From positions 62,001-126,000 of the forward strand of contig CAWGCA010000047.1 of the NCBI GenBank assembly GCA_963820955.1: 64,000 nucleotides of DNA, written 5' to 3'. Of the stretch, positions 20,167 through 29,386 are shown one piece after another. Position 1 is the first letter of the stretch. Every line of letters starts with the position of its first letter. The stretch is from CAWGCA01 sp963820955. GTDB taxonomy: Bacteria; Pseudomonadota; Gammaproteobacteria; Chromatiales; Chromatiaceae. The position numbers and the translations under genes are program-made. The notes below the pieces were generated by a model. It saw nothing but the letters and a program-made list of their open reading frames with translations. It was not told the origin of the DNA and did not search any database.

Positions 20167-20973
20167 ATGGCAGAACTTACAATCAGCGGAATTTATTCCT
20201 ACCCGGTGAAATCCCTGGGAGGCATCAACCTGGAGCGGGCCTGGTTGGATCCGAGAGGGATTCGCTTCGACCGGCACTGGATGCTGGTGGATCCAGAGGG
20301 TGTATTTATCACTCAGCGTCAGCTGCCGCGAATGGCCCTGATCGAGACCCGGTTGACCTCAGATGGCCTGCAGCTGTCTGCCGGAGAGATGCCGGATCTG
20401 ATGATCGCCTTTGCCTCGAAAGACGACGAAAAGATGGAAGTGAGGGTGTGGGGCGATCGGTGCCTGGCTCGGTCGGCCGGGTCGAAGGCGGACCGCTGGC
20501 TGAGCCGTTTTTTAGATCGGGAATGCAGGCTAGTCTATATGCCGGAGGAGAGCGTCCGACGATTGGATCCGGACTATGCCGACGCAGCCGACCAGACCGG
20601 TTTCAGTGACGGTTTTCCTCTGCTGCTCATCTCCGAGGCATCCCTCCAGGACTTGAACAGCCGACTGTCAGAACCCCTGTCGATGAGGCGCTTTCGCCCC
20701 AATTTGGTAGTGGCGGGGTGTGCGCCCTATGCCGAGGACAATTGGCGCCGGATTCGAATTGGTGATAGCCGCTTTCGAGTGGTGAAGCCGTGTTCCCGTT
20801 GTGTTGTGACCACCGTAGATCCCGATACGGCGATCAAAGGCGAAGAGCCCCTGCGTACCCTGAGCCGCTACCGCAGAGTAGGGAATCGCGTCCTTTTTGG
20901 CCAGAATGTCATCCACGATACCTGTGGTGAACTCCGCCTTGGTATGGAGATCGAGGTGCTCGAGAGCGTGTAG
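20167..20973 (+). CDS. MOSC-domain protein (YcbX-like molybdenum-sulfur carrier)
   Basis: Encodes 268 residues from ATG 20167 (MAELTISGIYSYPVKS). An upstream GTG at 20119 would add an unrelated basic extension. The N-terminal MOSC_N beta barrel (YPVKSLGG) is followed by the MOSC domain with VKPCSRCVVTTVDPDT, whose Cys is the proposed sulfur carrier or substrate site. YcbX homologues reduce N-hydroxylated compounds with molybdenum cofactor. No ferredoxin domain is fused to this one. Confidence 0.88.
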   Translation: MAELTISGIYSYPVKSLGGINLERAWLDPRGIRFDRHWMLVDPEGVFITQRQLPRMALIETRLTSDGLQLSAGEMPDLMIAFASKDDEKMEVRVWGDRCLARSAGSKADRWLSRFLDRECRLVYMPEESVRRLDPDYADAADQTGFSDGFPLLLISEASLQDLNSRLSEPLSMRRFRPNLVVAGCAPYAEDNWRRIRIGDSRFRVVKPCSRCVVTTVDPDTAIKGEEPLRTLSRYRRVGNRVLFGQNVIHDTCGELRLGMEIEVLESV

Positions 20974-21005
20974 CCCTGAGGGGATTTTATCCCACCGGGG
21001 GTGGA

Positions 21006-22907
21006 TCAATCATGCTCAGCCAGTTCGAGGGCTTCGCCGGTCCGGAGCCAGGCCTCTTCCGCCGCTGCGAGATTTTGATCGAGTTCCCGCTTGCCGGATA
21101 ACAGGGCCTTGAGCCGCTCCTTGTTTGTTTCGTCATAGAGCTCCGGTCGTGCCAGTTCCTGCTCCAGTTCCGTTTTTCTCCGGGTCAGCAGCGCCAGCTC
21201 CTGGTCCAGTTTGCGCAGTTGGTTGCGAAGGGGTTGAACCTCGCGGCGCCGCTCCGCCTCCTGGCGCTTCCGCTCCTTACGGGCAGTGGCGCTATGGTAC
21301 CCTGGCGCTGTCTCTGTCGTTCCCGGGGCGGTGTCCGATCGGTTTTCTTTCAGCCAGCGGGGATAGGCATCCAGATCGTCCTGAAACTCATCTACCCGGC
21401 CGGCGTTGACCAGCAACAGCCGGTCGGTGGTGGTGCGCAACAGGTGTCGGTCATGGGAGACGATGACCATGGCCCCTTCGAACTCCTGCAGGGCCAGGCC
21501 AAGGCGATGGCGCATTTCCAGATCCAGATGGTTGCTGGGTTCGTCGAGCAGTAAAAGGTTGGGGCGCTGATAGACCAGCAGGGCCAGCACCAGGCGGGCC
21601 TTCTCGCCACCAGAGAAGGGGGCGACGGGAGACTCCGCCCGCTCGCCGGAAAAACCGAAACCACCGAGGTAATCCCGCAGGGACTGCTCCCGGGTTTGGC
21701 TGTCAAGCCGCATCAGGTGGTCGAGAGGACTCTGGTCCAAGTAGAGCTGGTCCAGCTGGTGTTGGGCAAAGTAGCCCAGTTTCAGTTCCTGCGCCGGCCG
21801 CCGGCGGCCGGTCAACGGTGGGGCTTCGCCAGCCAATAGTTTTATCAGGGTGGATTTACCGGCTCCATTGGGACCCAGCAGCCCAATACGATCACCCGGA
21901 GCCAGGCTCAGATTGACCTGCTCCAGCACGCGGGTTTCCCCGTAACCTGCAGCGGCTTCCGTCAGCTGCAGCAACGGATTCGGGGTCTTGTCAGGCGCCA
22001 TGAATCGGAAATGGAACGGAGAGTCCACGTGGGCGGGAGCGATCTGCTCCATTCGCGCCAGCGCCTTGAGTCGGCTCTGTGCCTGTCGGGCCTTGGTCGC
22101 TTTGGCCCGAAAACGGTCGACATAACTTCGGACGTGGGCAATCTCGCGCTGCTGTTTGTCGAAAGCCGCCTGCTGGTTGGCCAATCGTTCGGCTCGGATC
22201 TTCTCAAAGGCCGAATAGTTGCCGCTGTAGAGGCTGGCCTTACCCTGCTCTAGGTGGACGATATGGGTGGCTACCTCATCCAGAAAGTCCCGGTCATGGG
22301 AAATCAGTAATAGGGTGCCAGGGTAACTTCTAAGCCACTCCCCCAGCCAGATCACAGCGTCCAGGTCCAGGTGGTTGGTGGGTTCGTCGAGCAGCAGCAG
22401 ATCGGAACGGCACATCAGGGTTCTGGCCAGGTTGAGCCGCATGCGCCAGCCACCGGAGAAATGCTCAACCGGCCGATCCTCCTCACCGGGGGTGAAACCC
22501 AGCCCATGGATCAGGCAGGCGGCCCGGGATCTGGCGCTGTAACCGTCAATGGCATCCTGGCGGGCGTGGAGTTCCGCCACCCGCTCACCGCTATCCATCG
22601 ATTCAGCCAGTCGCAGCTGTTGTTCGATCTCACGTAGTTCCTGGTCCCCGTCAAGGACATATTCGATGGCCGGACGCGGGTCGGAAGGGGTTTCCTGGGG
22701 CAGGTGGGCGGTGATCCAGTTCCGAGGAAGGGTGAAATCCCCTGTATCGGCCTGAACCTGGTCCAAGATCAGGGCGAACAGGCTGGATTTACCGCTGCCG
22801 TTGGCACCCGTAACCCCGACTCTTTGACCCGGGTGGATAATGAAGCTGGCATCAGAAACAAGCAGCCTGGCGCCGCGGCGCAGGCTGAGACGGTCGAATC
22901 GAAGCAT
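21006..22907 (-). CDS. yheS: ABC-F ATPase, YheS-type
   Basis: Encodes 633 residues from ATG 22907 (MLRFDRLSLRRGARLL). An upstream in-frame ATG at 22943 adds 12 non-conserved residues. Two ABC cassettes are present, with Walker A GANGSGKSS and GPNGAGKST, signature motifs FSGGWRMRL and FSGGEKARL, and Walker B LLLLDEP twice. Between them is the ABC-F linker, and at the end a Lys/Glu-rich coiled coil. ABC-F proteins act on the ribosomal E site rather than in transport. The length matches E. coli YheS (637). Confidence 0.92.
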   Translation of the reverse strand: MLRFDRLSLRRGARLLVSDASFIIHPGQRVGVTGANGSGKSSLFALILDQVQADTGDFTLPRNWITAHLPQETPSDPRPAIEYVLDGDQELREIEQQLRLAESMDSGERVAELHARQDAIDGYSARSRAACLIHGLGFTPGEEDRPVEHFSGGWRMRLNLARTLMCRSDLLLLDEPTNHLDLDAVIWLGEWLRSYPGTLLLISHDRDFLDEVATHIVHLEQGKASLYSGNYSAFEKIRAERLANQQAAFDKQQREIAHVRSYVDRFRAKATKARQAQSRLKALARMEQIAPAHVDSPFHFRFMAPDKTPNPLLQLTEAAAGYGETRVLEQVNLSLAPGDRIGLLGPNGAGKSTLIKLLAGEAPPLTGRRRPAQELKLGYFAQHQLDQLYLDQSPLDHLMRLDSQTREQSLRDYLGGFGFSGERAESPVAPFSGGEKARLVLALLVYQRPNLLLLDEPSNHLDLEMRHRLGLALQEFEGAMVIVSHDRHLLRTTTDRLLLVNAGRVDEFQDDLDAYPRWLKENRSDTAPGTTETAPGYHSATARKERKRQEAERRREVQPLRNQLRKLDQELALLTRRKTELEQELARPELYDETNKERLKALLSGKRELDQNLAAAEEAWLRTGEALELAEHD

Positions 22908-22945
22908 GCCGCAGTCTACCAGTTTTGTGTTGCCGGCTGGCAAGC

Positions 22946-24457
22946 TCAGTTGCGGCGGTCGAGGCGCCGATAGCCAATCGCCTCGCTCAAGTGAAAGGTC
23001 CGTATAACCGGCGAACCACTGAGATCAGCGATGGTTCTGGCCAGTCGCAGTATGCGGTGATAGGCCCTTGCGGAGAGTCCAAGTTGCTCCATGGCGCGGA
23101 AGATCAACCGCTGATCGTCCGGTTCCAGCGGACATGCCTGTTCGAGTCGCCGGCCTTCCAGCAGGCAGTTGGGGTGATTGCTGCGTTTCAGTTGACGTTG
23201 TCGACAAGCCTCCACGCGGTTGCGTACCTGGGCGCTGCTTTCGGTCGGTGTCTGATTCCCGCTGCCCAGCATCTCAGAGGGCAGTCGAGGCACTTCTATG
23301 TGCATGTCGATGCGGTCCAGCAGGGGGCCCGAGATTCGACTACGATAACGCGCTACCTGATCTTCGGTGCAACGGCAGCTGTGGCCGCTGCTGTCTCCCA
23401 GGTGACCGCAGGGGCAGGGGTTCATGGCGGCGATCAACTGGAAGCGCGCCGGAAACTCTGCCTGATGGCTGGCCCGGGAGATGGTGATGCAGCCGCTCTC
23501 CAGGGGTTCGCGCAGCACCTCCAGGACCTTCCGGTCGAACTCTGGGAGCTCGTCGAGAAACAGTATCCCGTTGTGAGCAAGCGATATCTCACCCGGTTTG
23601 GGATTTCCCCCTCCGCCCACCAAGGCGACTCCGGACGCGGTGTGGTGGGGTTTCCGAAAGGGGCGCCTTTTCCAAACATCGGCCGAGAAGCCACGGCTGC
23701 TGACCGAGAGTATGGCAGCGGTCTCCAGGGCCTCCGTTTCATTCATCCTGGGGAGAATGCCGGGCAGGCGGGTCGCCAGCATCGACTTGCCGGAGCCAGG
23801 GGGGCCAATCATCAACAGGCTGTGACCGCCGGCCGCCGCAATCTCCAAGGCCCGCTTGGCCTGGGGCTGGCCCCTCACCTCGGCAAGGTCGGGGATGCCC
23901 GATGAAGGGGTGGATCTCGCTGCTGATTGGTAGCGAGGGATTTGGTTGCCCCGGATCAGATGATCGCAGACCTGAACCAGGTGGCATGCAGGGTGAATAT
24001 CCAGGCCGCCAACGAGCGCCGCTTCGGCGGCATTCGCCTGGGGCAGGATCATGGCTCTGCCCGCTTTTCGAGCGGCCAGTGCCACCGGCAGCACACCGCG
24101 CGCCGGACGCAATTCGCCGGACAATGCCAGTTCACCGATGAATTCGTAGGTCTGCAGCTGTTGCGCCCGGATCTGGCCGGATGCGGCTAGTATGCCAAGT
24201 GCGATGGGGAGGTCGAACCTGCCCCCCTCTTTGGGCAGATCCGCCGGAGCCAGGTTAATTGTTATGCGCCGCGCAGGAAATTCAAAGCGCGAGTTGAGCA
24301 GGGCACCACGCACACGGTCCTTGCTCTCTCTTACCGCCATTTCCGGCAGACCGGCCATCGAAAGACTGGGGAGACCGTTGGCGAGGTGGACCTCAACGGT
24401 AACCAATGGTGCCTCGACACCGCTGCGGGCGCGGCTGAATAGTACGGCCAGAGACAT
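22946..24457 (-). CDS. yifB: YifB-family Mg-chelatase-like AAA+ ATPase
   Basis: Encodes 503 residues. The N-terminal region resembles the Lon-protease fold without its catalytic dyad (GLPSLSMAGLPEMAVRESKDRV). The central AAA+ module shows Walker A GPPGSGKSM and Walker B LFLDELPEF, followed by a sensor region and the Mg_chelatase C-terminal domain with a CPCG motif. The family is often called ComM-like and acts in branch migration during natural transformation. It ends 38 bp upstream of the yheS start. Confidence 0.92.
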   Translation of the reverse strand: MSLAVLFSRARSGVEAPLVTVEVHLANGLPSLSMAGLPEMAVRESKDRVRGALLNSRFEFPARRITINLAPADLPKEGGRFDLPIALGILAASGQIRAQQLQTYEFIGELALSGELRPARGVLPVALAARKAGRAMILPQANAAEAALVGGLDIHPACHLVQVCDHLIRGNQIPRYQSAARSTPSSGIPDLAEVRGQPQAKRALEIAAAGGHSLLMIGPPGSGKSMLATRLPGILPRMNETEALETAAILSVSSRGFSADVWKRRPFRKPHHTASGVALVGGGGNPKPGEISLAHNGILFLDELPEFDRKVLEVLREPLESGCITISRASHQAEFPARFQLIAAMNPCPCGHLGDSSGHSCRCTEDQVARYRSRISGPLLDRIDMHIEVPRLPSEMLGSGNQTPTESSAQVRNRVEACRQRQLKRSNHPNCLLEGRRLEQACPLEPDDQRLIFRAMEQLGLSARAYHRILRLARTIADLSGSPVIRTFHLSEAIGYRRLDRRN

Positions 24458-24506
24458 AGCACACCTTCCTTGGCGTTCGCTGAGTCAGGAGCTTCTGATC
24501 AGCCTC

Positions 24507-24752
24507 CTATTGTTGCTGCTTTTCGAGTGCAGCAATCTGTTGTTCCAACTGCTCCAGTTTACTTCGGGTTCGGGCCAGCACTGCACTCTGAACGTCGAAC
24601 TCCTGACGGGTTACAAGCTCCAGACGGGAGAGTCCACTTTCCAGCGCCGCTCGCAGGTTTTTCTGCAGGTCTTGCTGCACAAACCGAAGGCCGGTCGGAA
24701 CACTGCCTGCCAGTCGCTTGGCCAGGTCATCTAACAGCTTGGGATCGATCAT
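24507..24752 (-). CDS. ubiK: UbiK-family accessory factor (YqiC)
   Basis: Encodes 81 residues with the family start MIDPKLLDDLAKRLAGSVP and a C-terminal coiled coil (LARTRSKLEQLEQQIAALE). UbiK is a membrane-associated trimeric helper of the ubiquinone biosynthesis complex with UbiJ. It lies upstream of yifB on the same strand, 49 bp away, and is divergent from the nitrogen-regulated glnK-amtB unit. Confidence 0.88.
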   Translation of the reverse strand: MIDPKLLDDLAKRLAGSVPTGLRFVQQDLQKNLRAALESGLSRLELVTRQEFDVQSAVLARTRSKLEQLEQQIAALEKQQQ

Positions 24753-24828
24753 GGCGGAACCTTAGCGGTGTGGCCTGGGGATGTCCAGTCCAGGGTGGAC
24801 GATTCATCTTCGATCGCCAGGGAACAAA

Positions 24829-24844
24829 TGCACCGGAATGGTGC
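24829..24844 (+). promoter_or_regulatory. NtrC binding site 1 (upstream enhancer of glnK)
   Basis: TGCACC-GGAA-TGGTGC is a perfect inverted repeat and exact NtrC-type enhancer, with the same arrangement as the well-known glnA upstream site. It is centred about 140 bp before the predicted start of transcription. Confidence 0.75.
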
Positions 24845-24884
24845 GTGGCGACGGGTTGCAACGGGATGCACCGCCCGATTTTAG

Positions 24885-24900
24885 TGCGCTGTTTTGGTGC
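24885..24900 (+). promoter_or_regulatory. NtrC binding site 2 (weaker half)
   Basis: TGCGCT-GTTT-TGGTGC has one perfect and one degenerate half-site. It is 56 bp from site 1 and about 60 bp before the -24 element. A paired strong and weak NtrC site is a usual enhancer design. Confidence 0.6.
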
Positions 24901-24951
24901 GCGATAAGGTTTGATTAAGATAACTTATTGTTATTACTGTAATTATAAGGG

Positions 24952-24969
24952 TTGGCATGAGAGCTGCTT
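24952..24969 (+). promoter_or_regulatory. Sigma54 (-24/-12) promoter of glnK-amtB
   Basis: TTGGCAT-N5-CTGCTT keeps the invariant GG (24954-24955) and GC (24966-24967) ten bases apart, as required for sigma54. It is about 90 bp upstream of the glnK start and downstream of two NtrC sites. Confidence 0.8.
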
Positions 24970-25056
24970 AGTGCATGTAAGCCAGGCCGGATGGTTCCGA
25001 CCACAGGTTTCCAATGGCTGCGAATGCAAGCAATTCCGATTTGAGGAGAAATAGAA

Positions 25057-25395
25057 ATGAAACTGGTAGTAGCAATCATCAAGCCCTTCAAGCTGGATGA
25101 TGTCCGTGAAGCACTCTCAGAAGTGGGTGCCTCTGGTATCACCGTGATTGAAGTCAAGGGCTTTGGTCGCCAGAAGGGCCATACAGAACTCTACCGCGGC
25201 GCCGAGTACGTGGTGGATTTCCTGCCCAAGATCAAGGTCGAAGTAGCGGTCTCCGCCGACAAAGTGGAGCAGGTGATCGAGGCGATCAGCGGCGCCGCCA
25301 GGACTGGCAAGATCGGCGACGGCAAAATTTTCGTCTCCAGCCTGGAGCAGGTCGTTCGAATCCGTACCGGCGAAACCGGTCCGGAAGCGCTCTGA
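25057..25395 (+). CDS. glnK: PII nitrogen regulatory protein GlnK
   Basis: Encodes 112 residues with the PII start MKLVVAIIKPFKLDDVREAL, the T-loop with Tyr51 (the uridylylation site) and the C-terminal RIRTGETG segment. It senses ATP/ADP, 2-oxoglutarate and, through GlnD, glutamine. When unmodified it plugs AmtB. It is 35 bp upstream of amtB and is under the NtrC/sigma54 elements described upstream. Confidence 0.96.
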   Translation: MKLVVAIIKPFKLDDVREALSEVGASGITVIEVKGFGRQKGHTELYRGAEYVVDFLPKIKVEVAVSADKVEQVIEAISGAARTGKIGDGKIFVSSLEQVVRIRTGETGPEAL

Positions 25396-25430
25396 TCAGC
25401 CGGCTTCAACCATAACCCGAGGTGTAAACG

Positions 25431-26708
25431 ATGGAAGACATTCTGAATCTTCGCTACGCCCTGGATACCTTCTATTTCCTGGTATCCGGTGCATTGGTGA
25501 TGTGGATGGCGGCAGGCTTCGCCATGCTCGAGGCTGGCCTGGTACGGGCCAAGAACACAGCCGAAATCCTGACCAAAAACATTACCTTGTTCGCAGTCGC
25601 CTGTGTCATGTACATGTTGATGGGCTACAACATTATGTATCCTGAGGGTGGTAACGGTTTTATTCCCGCTCTCGATCTCTCCTTCATGTTTGGTGGGGAC
25701 AATGATCCGGCTGCCGTGCTGGCCCAGGACCCGGCCGGTTGGTATGACGGAGACTACTATTCCGCAATGTCGGATTTCTTTTTTCAGGTGGTATTCGTGG
25801 CCACCGCTATGTCGATTGTTTCCGGAGCCGTGGCAGAGCGCATGAAGCTGTGGAGCTTCCTCTGGTTCGCAGTGGTGATGACCGGCTTCATCTACCCGAT
25901 GCAGGGCTACTGGAAGTGGGGCGGCGGCTTTCTGGACGAGCTTGGTTTCCAGGACTTTGCCGGTTCCGGTGTAGTCCATTTGTGCGGCGCCTCCGCCGCC
26001 CTGGCCGGGGTTATCCTGTTGGGTGCTCGTAAAGGCAAATATGGACCAAATGGAGAGATCCGGGCCATCCCGGGTGCCAACATGCCGTTGGCGACACTCG
26101 GTACCTTCATTCTCTGGCTTGGGTGGTTCGGTTTCAACGGCGGCTCTGAGCTTATCCTCTCCAATGTGGGTGAGGCCAACAGCGTAGCGGCTGTGTTCGT
26201 CAACACCAACGCCGCCGCCGCCGGTGGTGTGGTGGCTGCCCTGTTCACCGCCCGCGCGGTGTTCGGCAAGGCAGACCTGACCATGGTCCTGAACGGTGCC
26301 CTGGCTGGTCTGGTCGCGATCACGGCTGAACCACTGGCCCCCACTCCTCTGTGGGCTACCCTGGTTGGTGTAATTGGTGGGATTCTAGTGGTCTTTGCCA
26401 TCATTACCTTGGATAAAATCAAACTCGATGATCCGGTGGGCGCCATCTCGGTGCATGGTGTGGTCGGCATGTGGGGCCTGATGGCAGTGCCTCTATCCAA
26501 CGATGATGCCACCTTCGGCGCCCAGATTACCGGCCTGTTGGTCATCCTGGGGTGGACCTTTATCGCCAGTTTTATCGTATGGGCCATTTTGAAGATGACT
26601 GTTGGTATCCGTGTCTCCGAGGAGGAGGAGTACGAAGGCGTGGATATCGGGGAGTGCGGATTGGAGGCCTATCCAGAGTTTGTCGGTTCCCGCGGTTCCG
26701 GCAAATAG
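25431..26708 (+). CDS. amtB: Ammonium transporter
   Basis: Encodes 425 residues with about eleven hydrophobic helices. Visible are the FQVVFVATAMSIVSGAVAERM region, the WFGFNGGSEL motif and the pore region with SVHGVVGMWG containing the conserved His. Residues 1-20 are mildly hydrophobic without a clear cleavage site. It is co-transcribed with glnK, which regulates it by direct blocking, and is followed by a strong terminator. Confidence 0.96.
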   Translation: MEDILNLRYALDTFYFLVSGALVMWMAAGFAMLEAGLVRAKNTAEILTKNITLFAVACVMYMLMGYNIMYPEGGNGFIPALDLSFMFGGDNDPAAVLAQDPAGWYDGDYYSAMSDFFFQVVFVATAMSIVSGAVAERMKLWSFLWFAVVMTGFIYPMQGYWKWGGGFLDELGFQDFAGSGVVHLCGASAALAGVILLGARKGKYGPNGEIRAIPGANMPLATLGTFILWLGWFGFNGGSELILSNVGEANSVAAVFVNTNAAAAGGVVAALFTARAVFGKADLTMVLNGALAGLVAITAEPLAPTPLWATLVGVIGGILVVFAIITLDKIKLDDPVGAISVHGVVGMWGLMAVPLSNDDATFGAQITGLLVILGWTFIASFIVWAILKMTVGIRVSEEEEYEGVDIGECGLEAYPEFVGSRGSGK

Positions 26709-26727
26709 ACGGCTATCTTTCCTTAAT

Positions 26728-26767
26728 GAAAGAAAAAACGGGCGCTTCGGCGCCCGTTTTTTCTTTC
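26728..26767 (+). terminator. Rho-independent terminator of glnK-amtB
   Basis: A perfect inverted repeat with TTCG loop has a GC core (ACGGGCGC/GCGCCCGT) flanked by A-run and T-run arms, 20 bp after the amtB stop. The symmetric A and T tracts make it able to work in both directions. Confidence 0.93.
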
Positions 26768-26823
26768 TAGGCTCACTAAAAAAAGCGCCGACGGGATATT
26801 GAAAAACTGCTGCCATCTGTTTA

Positions 26824-27504
26824 ATGTCCGACCTGATGCCATCCCGTAATGACGAAACTGCGCTCTGTCCGGTGGGTGAGACCAACTGTCCCAGAATCGG
26901 TGAATTGCTGGGGGCGCGGGCGGAAGCGGCCGAACTGGCTGAACTGGTTCATACGGATGCCCTGACGGGTCTCTTCAACTACCGTCACTTTGTCTTGGCG
27001 ATGGAACAGGAGCAGGAACGCACCCGCCGTTCCGGACAGCCCACGTCGCTGGTGATGGTGGATCTGGATCACTTCAAGAAGATCAATGACCAGCGGGGGC
27101 ACGAAGCCGGAAACCGGGTATTGCATCAATGTGGAGAATTGATCGCCGGATTGGTGCGCAGGATCGATCTCCCCTGTCGCTACGGTGGTGAGGAATTCGC
27201 CCTGATTCTGCCGGGCACGCCGCTGCCTCAGGCAGTCAATGCAGCCGAACGGTTGCGCGTCGCGATTGAACAGAGTTCCCTGGAATTCGACGGCTGTCAG
27301 CTCCGGGTAACGGCCAGTATGGGAGTGGACGTATTTGTGAAAGGTGATCGGCTCAGTATGAAGGCCTTCGTCGAGCGGGCCGATGGTTTTCTGTTCCAGG
27401 CGAAAGCGCAGGGCCGTAATCGGGTTTGTCACCCGGATTTCGCTCTTTATCGGCCCAGCAGTCAGGTCGGCAAAGAGGAAAAGGAAGCGCTGTTCAAGCC
27501 GTGA
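26824..27504 (+). CDS. Diguanylate cyclase (single GGDEF domain)
   Basis: Encodes 226 residues. A short N-terminus with three Cys within 25 residues (CPVG, NCPRIG) precedes a helical linker and a GGDEF domain starting at HTDALTGLFNYRHF. The active site is GGEEF at residues 121-125. The product-inhibition site RxxD (RRID, 112-115) lies exactly five residues before it. It should make c-di-GMP from GTP. It is cytosolic, as no membrane segment is present. It is 67 bp upstream of the second diguanylate cyclase gene. Confidence 0.9.
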   Translation: MSDLMPSRNDETALCPVGETNCPRIGELLGARAEAAELAELVHTDALTGLFNYRHFVLAMEQEQERTRRSGQPTSLVMVDLDHFKKINDQRGHEAGNRVLHQCGELIAGLVRRIDLPCRYGGEEFALILPGTPLPQAVNAAERLRVAIEQSSLEFDGCQLRVTASMGVDVFVKGDRLSMKAFVERADGFLFQAKAQGRNRVCHPDFALYRPSSQVGKEEKEALFKP

Positions 27505-27571
27505 TCCTCCCCTGTCATACCTTCAATCCAGCTGTCATCTGGTCGTCGGACTAGGGGCGTTTGTGTTGGAC

Positions 27572-29386
27572 ATGAAGTCAGCGCCGCAGGCAGACCTGGA
27601 TCATGCGGTCCAGATAGCGGAACGGGTCTGGTGGGTGGGCCATCATCTTGCGGACGAGAGCTCACAGTGCCATGTCTATCTGATAGAGCAGGGAGACCAG
27701 TCAGTGCTGCTCGATCCGGGCTCGAGGCTGACTTTCGGCCATACCCTGGGCAAGATAGAGGAGGTTGTCCCCTTCTCTCATATCCGTTGGTTCATCTGCC
27801 ACCAGCCGGGTCCTGACATCACTGCATCCCTGCCGCTGATCGATAGTATGGTCACCCGGGAGGATGCGCGTATCGTCTGTCACCGACGGGCGGAGGCGTT
27901 GATCAAACATTACGCTATCCATATTCCTTTTCAATTGATTGAGGAACAACAGTGGAAGTTGCAGCTCCCCGAGCGGCTACTGGATTTCGTGTTTACCCCT
28001 TACGCCCGTTTTTCCGGCGCCTTCTGCACCTTTGACAACCAGAGCGGTGTGCTTTTTTCCAGTGACCTGTTCGGTGGTTTCAGCGACGGCATCTCCCTTT
28101 TTGCGCAGGACGAGAGTTATTTCGATTCCATTCGCGCCTGCCATGAACATTACATCCCGAGCCGGGATGTGCTGGAGAACGCGCTGGCTCGAATCGAGCA
28201 ACACCCGGTCAGGACCATTGCGCCTCAGCACGGATCGATCATCCCGCAGCAGCTGGTCGGTTACATCATCGGCAAGCTCAAGGGGCTGGATTGCGGGCTC
28301 TATCTAATGGCCAGGTCAGGTAGCGATATCCAGCGGCTCTCCCGTCTTAACACCACACTTAAAGATATCACCTCCACCATGATCGTCTCCCGGGACTTTC
28401 GCGAGATCGCCGACCGACTGCTGGCCATCGCGCAGCGGATGCTGCCGGCCGAGTCGCTCGAGTTTCATGCCCGGCTCGGGGACGAGCAGGTGCTGCATCT
28501 GGCGCCTGAGAGCCGGTATCGCGGAGTTGCCTCACCCCCCCCTGAGTTTGTTGGTCGCATGTTTGGCACTAACCGTGCGAACTGGGAGATCGATGCTCGG
28601 AGCGACTCCAACTTTGAGCTGATAGACATAAACCACAAAGGTGACCATGTGCGTCATGGTGTACTGCTTCCCCTGTTCCGGGGAGAAGAGGAGTGGATAT
28701 ACGGGGCTGCCGTGATCTATTTGTCAGAACCCATCGAGCTGGACCAGGATATCAGGCAGATGATGGAGCAGATGTCGGCCGCGCTGCAGGTGGCGGTGGA
28801 GCGCGAGGCCATCTACCGAAGTATCGAGCTGGAGCGACAGAAGTTCTACGAAAGATCCATTCGTGATCCCCTGACCGGCCTGTTCACTCGATTCTACATG
28901 GATGATGCGCTGCGCCGGCTGTTTGAGATTCAAGACCGCAACGGTGGCAACTCGGTAGCCCTGGCAATGCTGGACATCGATCATTTCAAGCGTATCAATG
29001 ACCACTATGGCCATGTGCAGGGCGACGATGTTTTACGCCGGGTAGCCCACATAATCCAGGCCGATGCGCGGGCCGGAGATCTTCCCGTGCGTCTCGGCGG
29101 AGAGGAATTCGGCATTTTTGTGGTGGGAGAGTCTGCCTCTGATATTCCGGGTATTGCTGAACGCCTGCGCAAGAAGGTGGCCGCCATTCGCTTTCGGGGG
29201 GTACTCGCAAAGCTTGTAATAACTGTAAGCGTCGGTACTGCGGTTAGGCAGATCGGTGAATCCATCCCCGGTTTTATCGAACGGGCGGATCTGGCCCTTT
29301 ATCAGGCCAAGAACCGGGGCCGCAACCAGGTCTGTTTTGCCGATGTCGCGGGCCACGCCTGCCAGAGGAGTCTGCGTTTTGACTAG
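27572..29386 (+). CDS. ODP-like metallo-beta-lactamase-fold plus GGDEF diguanylate cyclase
   Basis: Encodes 604 residues from ATG 27572 (GTG 27563 also possible). Residues 1-230 resemble the oxygen-binding di-iron protein (ODP) branch of flavodiiron-type folds: CHQPGPD (76-82), FTPYARFSGAF, LFSSDLFGGF with Asp165, and APQHG with His220. A GAF-like middle follows (about 270-420). The C-terminal GGDEF domain has GGEEF and an intact RxxD site (RAGD). In ODP proteins an oxygen-binding di-iron centre controls the cyclase. Here two expected ligands look altered: R146 replaces a His, and the HQ-x-D spacing is one residue longer. Metal binding is therefore uncertain. Confidence 0.85.
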   Translation: MKSAPQADLDHAVQIAERVWWVGHHLADESSQCHVYLIEQGDQSVLLDPGSRLTFGHTLGKIEEVVPFSHIRWFICHQPGPDITASLPLIDSMVTREDARIVCHRRAEALIKHYAIHIPFQLIEEQQWKLQLPERLLDFVFTPYARFSGAFCTFDNQSGVLFSSDLFGGFSDGISLFAQDESYFDSIRACHEHYIPSRDVLENALARIEQHPVRTIAPQHGSIIPQQLVGYIIGKLKGLDCGLYLMARSGSDIQRLSRLNTTLKDITSTMIVSRDFREIADRLLAIAQRMLPAESLEFHARLGDEQVLHLAPESRYRGVASPPPEFVGRMFGTNRANWEIDARSDSNFELIDINHKGDHVRHGVLLPLFRGEEEWIYGAAVIYLSEPIELDQDIRQMMEQMSAALQVAVEREAIYRSIELERQKFYERSIRDPLTGLFTRFYMDDALRRLFEIQDRNGGNSVALAMLDIDHFKRINDHYGHVQGDDVLRRVAHIIQADARAGDLPVRLGGEEFGIFVVGESASDIPGIAERLRKKVAAIRFRGVLAKLVITVSVGTAVRQIGESIPGFIERADLALYQAKNRGRNQVCFADVAGHACQRSLRFD

